Shown: piece after piece, positions 16,252 to 19,156 of the stretch
Layout of the letters: each line of letters begins with the position of its first letter
How positions within the stretch are numbered: the stretch's first letter is position 1
Origin: Dimargaris cristalligena
Lineage: Eukaryota > Kickxellomycota > Dimargaritomycetes > Dimargaritales > Dimargaritaceae
Assembly (NCBI GenBank): GCA_027576995.1
Contig: JANBQC010000541.1
Span: 1-19,156 of the forward strand
Direction: 5' to 3'
Length of the DNA: 19,156 bases
Notes under the pieces: generated by a model
Databases searched by the model: none
Seen by the model: the letters and a program-made list of their open reading frames with translations, nothing else
Told to the model about the DNA's origin: nothing
Made by a program: the position numbers and the translations under genes

Positions 16252-18928
16252 CAACCAGGAGAGGTGCAGAGCCGCCGTCTTCCCTAATTCGTCGACCCCA
16301 CATTCCAGCCACTCTACGTTGCCCATTAAAGTATTACTCCAACCTGAAACCTACCCAGACTATAATCCCCCCCGTTACAATATGCTATATCGTGTATAAA
16401 TAAGGCAAAAGGGGATTGTCCATTACCTCCGGCCCAATGTATCAGGTGGGAATCAGCTGAGTGATAATTATAACCATCCTAACCTAAATCCAACTATAAA
16501 CTATAATCCGCTGCAGTACTATAGAATGTGGATTGTTGTGGTTAGTATAGTTATAAATTAGCTGCAATATGCAGTAGGTTCGACAACAATTGCTATAAAT
16601 AATAATAGGGCATTCCGGCCAATGTGGCTTGCAGGCAATTCAAACAATACCTGTCTGGGTAAACACCGAAATGCTGGCAATTCCTTTTCCCGTCCCACCA
16701 ATTCAAGATCTCTGTTTAGATAGTCCTATACTCGGGACACCAATCTATATTTATTATTGCTTTTATCTAACTCAATAGATCCAACCGCAAGTAGTTAAAA
16801 GTGCTACATGCGGTTCTTTCTCTCTTCTAATATCCCTATAAAGTTGCTTCGGGAAGACACCGTGTTTACACACCCCCTCCCTCCGATTTATAATCTCAAC
16901 ACAGATATCCACGGGTGATAATAACTCATGTCATACTGGGCAACAATACACTTGTCATCCCAAAAAATTTTGGAGACTTTTGCAGGAGACACTTCATCAA
17001 ATATGGTCAAATAAATATCTGACAACCTTTGTTGGGCATATATTTTCCTATATTACGTTCTAGTATGAATTAGTAATGCCAGAAAGTAGAAAAACAGTGG
17101 ACATAAATGAAAGAAGAGGGTGTCCAGTCTAGCCCTGGGAGGCTGTTCCAGGTGACCTGCCAGACGTTTCTGGTGTATCCACTACATGTACTTAGTTTTC
17201 CCTCTAGTTATTATTGAATCAGTCTGACATTAAATAAAATGAGCTAGACAGAACCAATAGTAAACCTGGGCTATAGAAATATCCCCTCCTGTATTTTGGT
17301 AATCATAAATGATTATAAAGTAGGCTACATCTATCATTAGGGCAGGTGCCATAAAAGTGGAGATAACCTAATCTGATGGTCAATAGGTACTGTGTGGACA
17401 TATATGCATGCAACATATATCCAAAAAAAACTTGGTTTTGACTGGAGATACCAGTAGCTACAACCTCCACACAATAGCAAGTGTTGGATTCCCACTTATC
17501 CAAGAGTGGGTAGGGGAAGGGGGTGTTGGCTAATTACATATTGCCATTGTAAATAAAGAAGAAATATTCAACACAATGATTCAAATAGTCTGCACCAAGG
17601 TAGAGCATACTGAAAGGGTACACATTACAATATACAAAAAGAGATTCAAATGGTAAGTATAGATATCACCTGCCATGTATCATACCAACAGGGCAAAGTA
17701 TCAAATTGCATGCTATTTGCAAAATAAGCAACATGTATGGTTAAGTAATTCTTTATTTAAAGCTTGGCTTTATACAACCAAGTTAGCTGGTGATCCAGAG
17801 CTATACATTAACTAAATTTACTAGAATCAGCACTAAAAGAGGTTGGATATATAATAGGATAGATCATTGTGACATACATAATACAGATCAAGATAAATGG
17901 TAAGGCAGGAGCAACAATCAAGGGAGGCTGCTGGCCCAGTCATAAAGTTCTGATTTGATTTTGTAAATGACAAATGAGAGCCCAATATGGGGCATCCTGT
18001 GGTAGACAGCTAAGAAGATTAATTAATTCTGAAGGAATTGAGTAAATTATCAATGAGATTGTCAAATTGTTGACTTGGAATTGGACTTCATATGGCCTTA
18101 TTAGTTTGCAGAAGCATTTGTCAGAATTGTGGCATGGTCGGATTATATGGCAAACTCTTAATGGTGGAAATGAATAGCATTAGTATATACTGCACAGGAA
18201 TTGTTTCTTCAAATGACCCAGATTAACTACCATTATTAGTAGGATAGTTTGCTTCATCAGTAGTAAAGTGCTTACTCCACAGAATTGAAAACAGGTGTAG
18301 TCCAAAGTTTGTGATGACTTGGGCCTGATATGTTAGAAAGTTTGAAATGAATGAAAGAATAAATGAAAACCTCTAGCTTTATTGTATGAGGAAATAATCA
18401 CTAAGAGAAATAGTAATGAATAAGGAAGAAAGCCGTAAAGAGAAAACAACAACTCCAGTTGAGTTGTTTTATTGAATAGAGGATGCACCCATAGCCAGAA
18501 GGGGACATGGTCATTGTAAAGTTAATAAAATAGTACTCACAAGAGCTGAACAAGAATTATAATAGATTAGGTGATTTTTAACATGATATACTATTAGCAA
18601 CTGGTGATATTCTAAGGAGGTAGAGGTTTTTTTTTTGTAATTCACATCAATCTTCACAGTATGTAGTCTGATAGAGTAGAGAAGGCCTTGTCTTACATTA
18701 ATTTAGATCCTACTATGCTATATTAGGGTGCAAAAACAATGCCTTGGATAAATGGGGTATCTGAGCACAACAGGGAGACCTTCATTCCAAATAGAGCATT
18801 TCTGTCTAGTACTTGGGTTAATAAATCAGAGAGGCCCCACACAATAATTTGGATAGACTGGCTAAGGGTACACTTGTTGGCCTCATAAGGTACTTCAGCC
18901 TTGGGTGGAGTCTAGGGAGGGGTAAGGG
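16252..18928. other. AT-rich intergenic region
   Basis: About 2.7 kb with no supported gene; the longest frames are about 65 codons and lack coding character. GC content falls after about 16,900. A short hairpin (AACAACTC, five-base loop, GAGTTGTT) lies near 18447-18468. A TGTTAGAAAG string near 18330 resembles an LTR terminus, but no second end could be found. No RNA gene was recognised. Confidence 0.45.
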
Positions 18929-19156
18929 TATAAAGAACTGAAATCAAATCCTTGAAAACTGAGCTTTATTTAAAAAACTAGATGATAAAAAAGGGAAAGG
19001 TGATGATAGACTTGCTGTTCCAAGATGTGGCAGTAAGGGGGATTATTTATACTCAAAAGGGGAAGCCTAAATGAAAAGGTAGATGAATAATAGAGAAAGG
19101 GAGAGAAGGTCCCAGAATATTGGATGACTAAGCAGAGGGAAAGGGAGGGGAGTTCC
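18929..19156 (-). mobile_element. Beta-family LTR, 3' part, cut by the window end
   Basis: The reverse complement of this stretch matches 2843-3070 of the solo beta LTR along its whole length with about two dozen differences by eye. Shared features are CTCTGCTTAGTCATC, GGGACCTTCTCTCCCTTT, the TATA box GAGTATAAATA, CTATCATCACCTTTCCC, AAATAAAG, and TTTTCAAGGATTTGA. Its inner end reads TATAAAGAAC on the plus strand, against TGTAAAGAAC for the other copy, so the terminal CA has become TA. The rest of the LTR lies beyond 19156, so a target duplication cannot be checked. It could be a solo LTR or one end of a longer element. Confidence 0.85.

Noticed and set aside
16570..16600. tRNA B-box-like string (GGTTCGACAAC)
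   Set aside because: No matching acceptor stem, anticodon arm or A box could be placed around it. The similar string at about 11309 also fails.
18300..18480. LTR terminus (TGTTAGAAAG) with a primer-binding-site-like TATCAGGCCC on the minus strand
   Set aside because: Only one end resembles an LTR, the primer-site match is weak, and no second copy or coding region was found.

Overview
This window looks like nuclear DNA of a fungus, most likely an early-diverging ('zygomycete'-grade) lineage. It has spliceosomal introns (GT...CAG, phase-consistent), TATA boxes, AATAAA-type signals, long intergenic gaps and solo-LTR-like repeats. It carries a fungal-type ubinuclein/Hpc2 homologue, and a tetrahydrobiopterin-dependent phenylalanine hydroxylase, an enzyme found in several early-diverging fungi but missing from most Dikarya. 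No rRNA or tRNA gene, CRISPR array or bacterial operon signal was seen. The lineage assignment is inference.

Layout. (1) 1-1527: an upstream region, then a single-exon gene (808-1527, +) for a 239-residue protein with a His...Asn-Cys-Gln arrangement reminiscent of permuted papain-like (LRAT/NlpC-like) folds. (2) 1528-6190: an AT-rich repeat zone with several copies of one LTR-like family (here 'alpha'). One alpha copy is split by a complete 600-bp solo LTR of a second family ('beta'), flanked by a 5-bp target duplication. Two alpha copies face each other as a large imperfect inverted repeat. (3) 6191-9899: a three-exon minus-strand gene for a 986-residue ubinuclein/Hpc2-like subunit of the HIRA histone chaperone complex. 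Its two introns join conserved domain pieces exactly in frame. (4) 9900-11867: intergenic DNA with a possible small multi-exon plus-strand gene (about 10441-10651) and a weak 115-codon open frame. (5) 11868-12401: a minus-strand gene for a small secreted cysteine-rich protein. (6) 14073-15776: a minus-strand, intronless phenylalanine 4-hydroxylase with an ACT domain and an unusual N-terminal mitochondrial-type presequence. Its upstream region has a TATA box, a (TA)12 tract, two CCAAT boxes and a CACGTG E-box. (7) 15938-19156: AT-rich intergenic DNA ending in a second beta LTR cut by the window edge.

The genes do not form an obvious pathway; they are separate eukaryotic transcription units covering chromatin assembly, aromatic amino acid metabolism, secretion and one unknown. 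The most interesting points are the apparently mitochondrial phenylalanine hydroxylase with a long low-complexity linker, the recoverable spliced Hpc2/ubinuclein gene, the eight-cysteine secreted protein, and the nested and inverted LTR structures. I found no convincing evidence of a wholly new multi-gene system.
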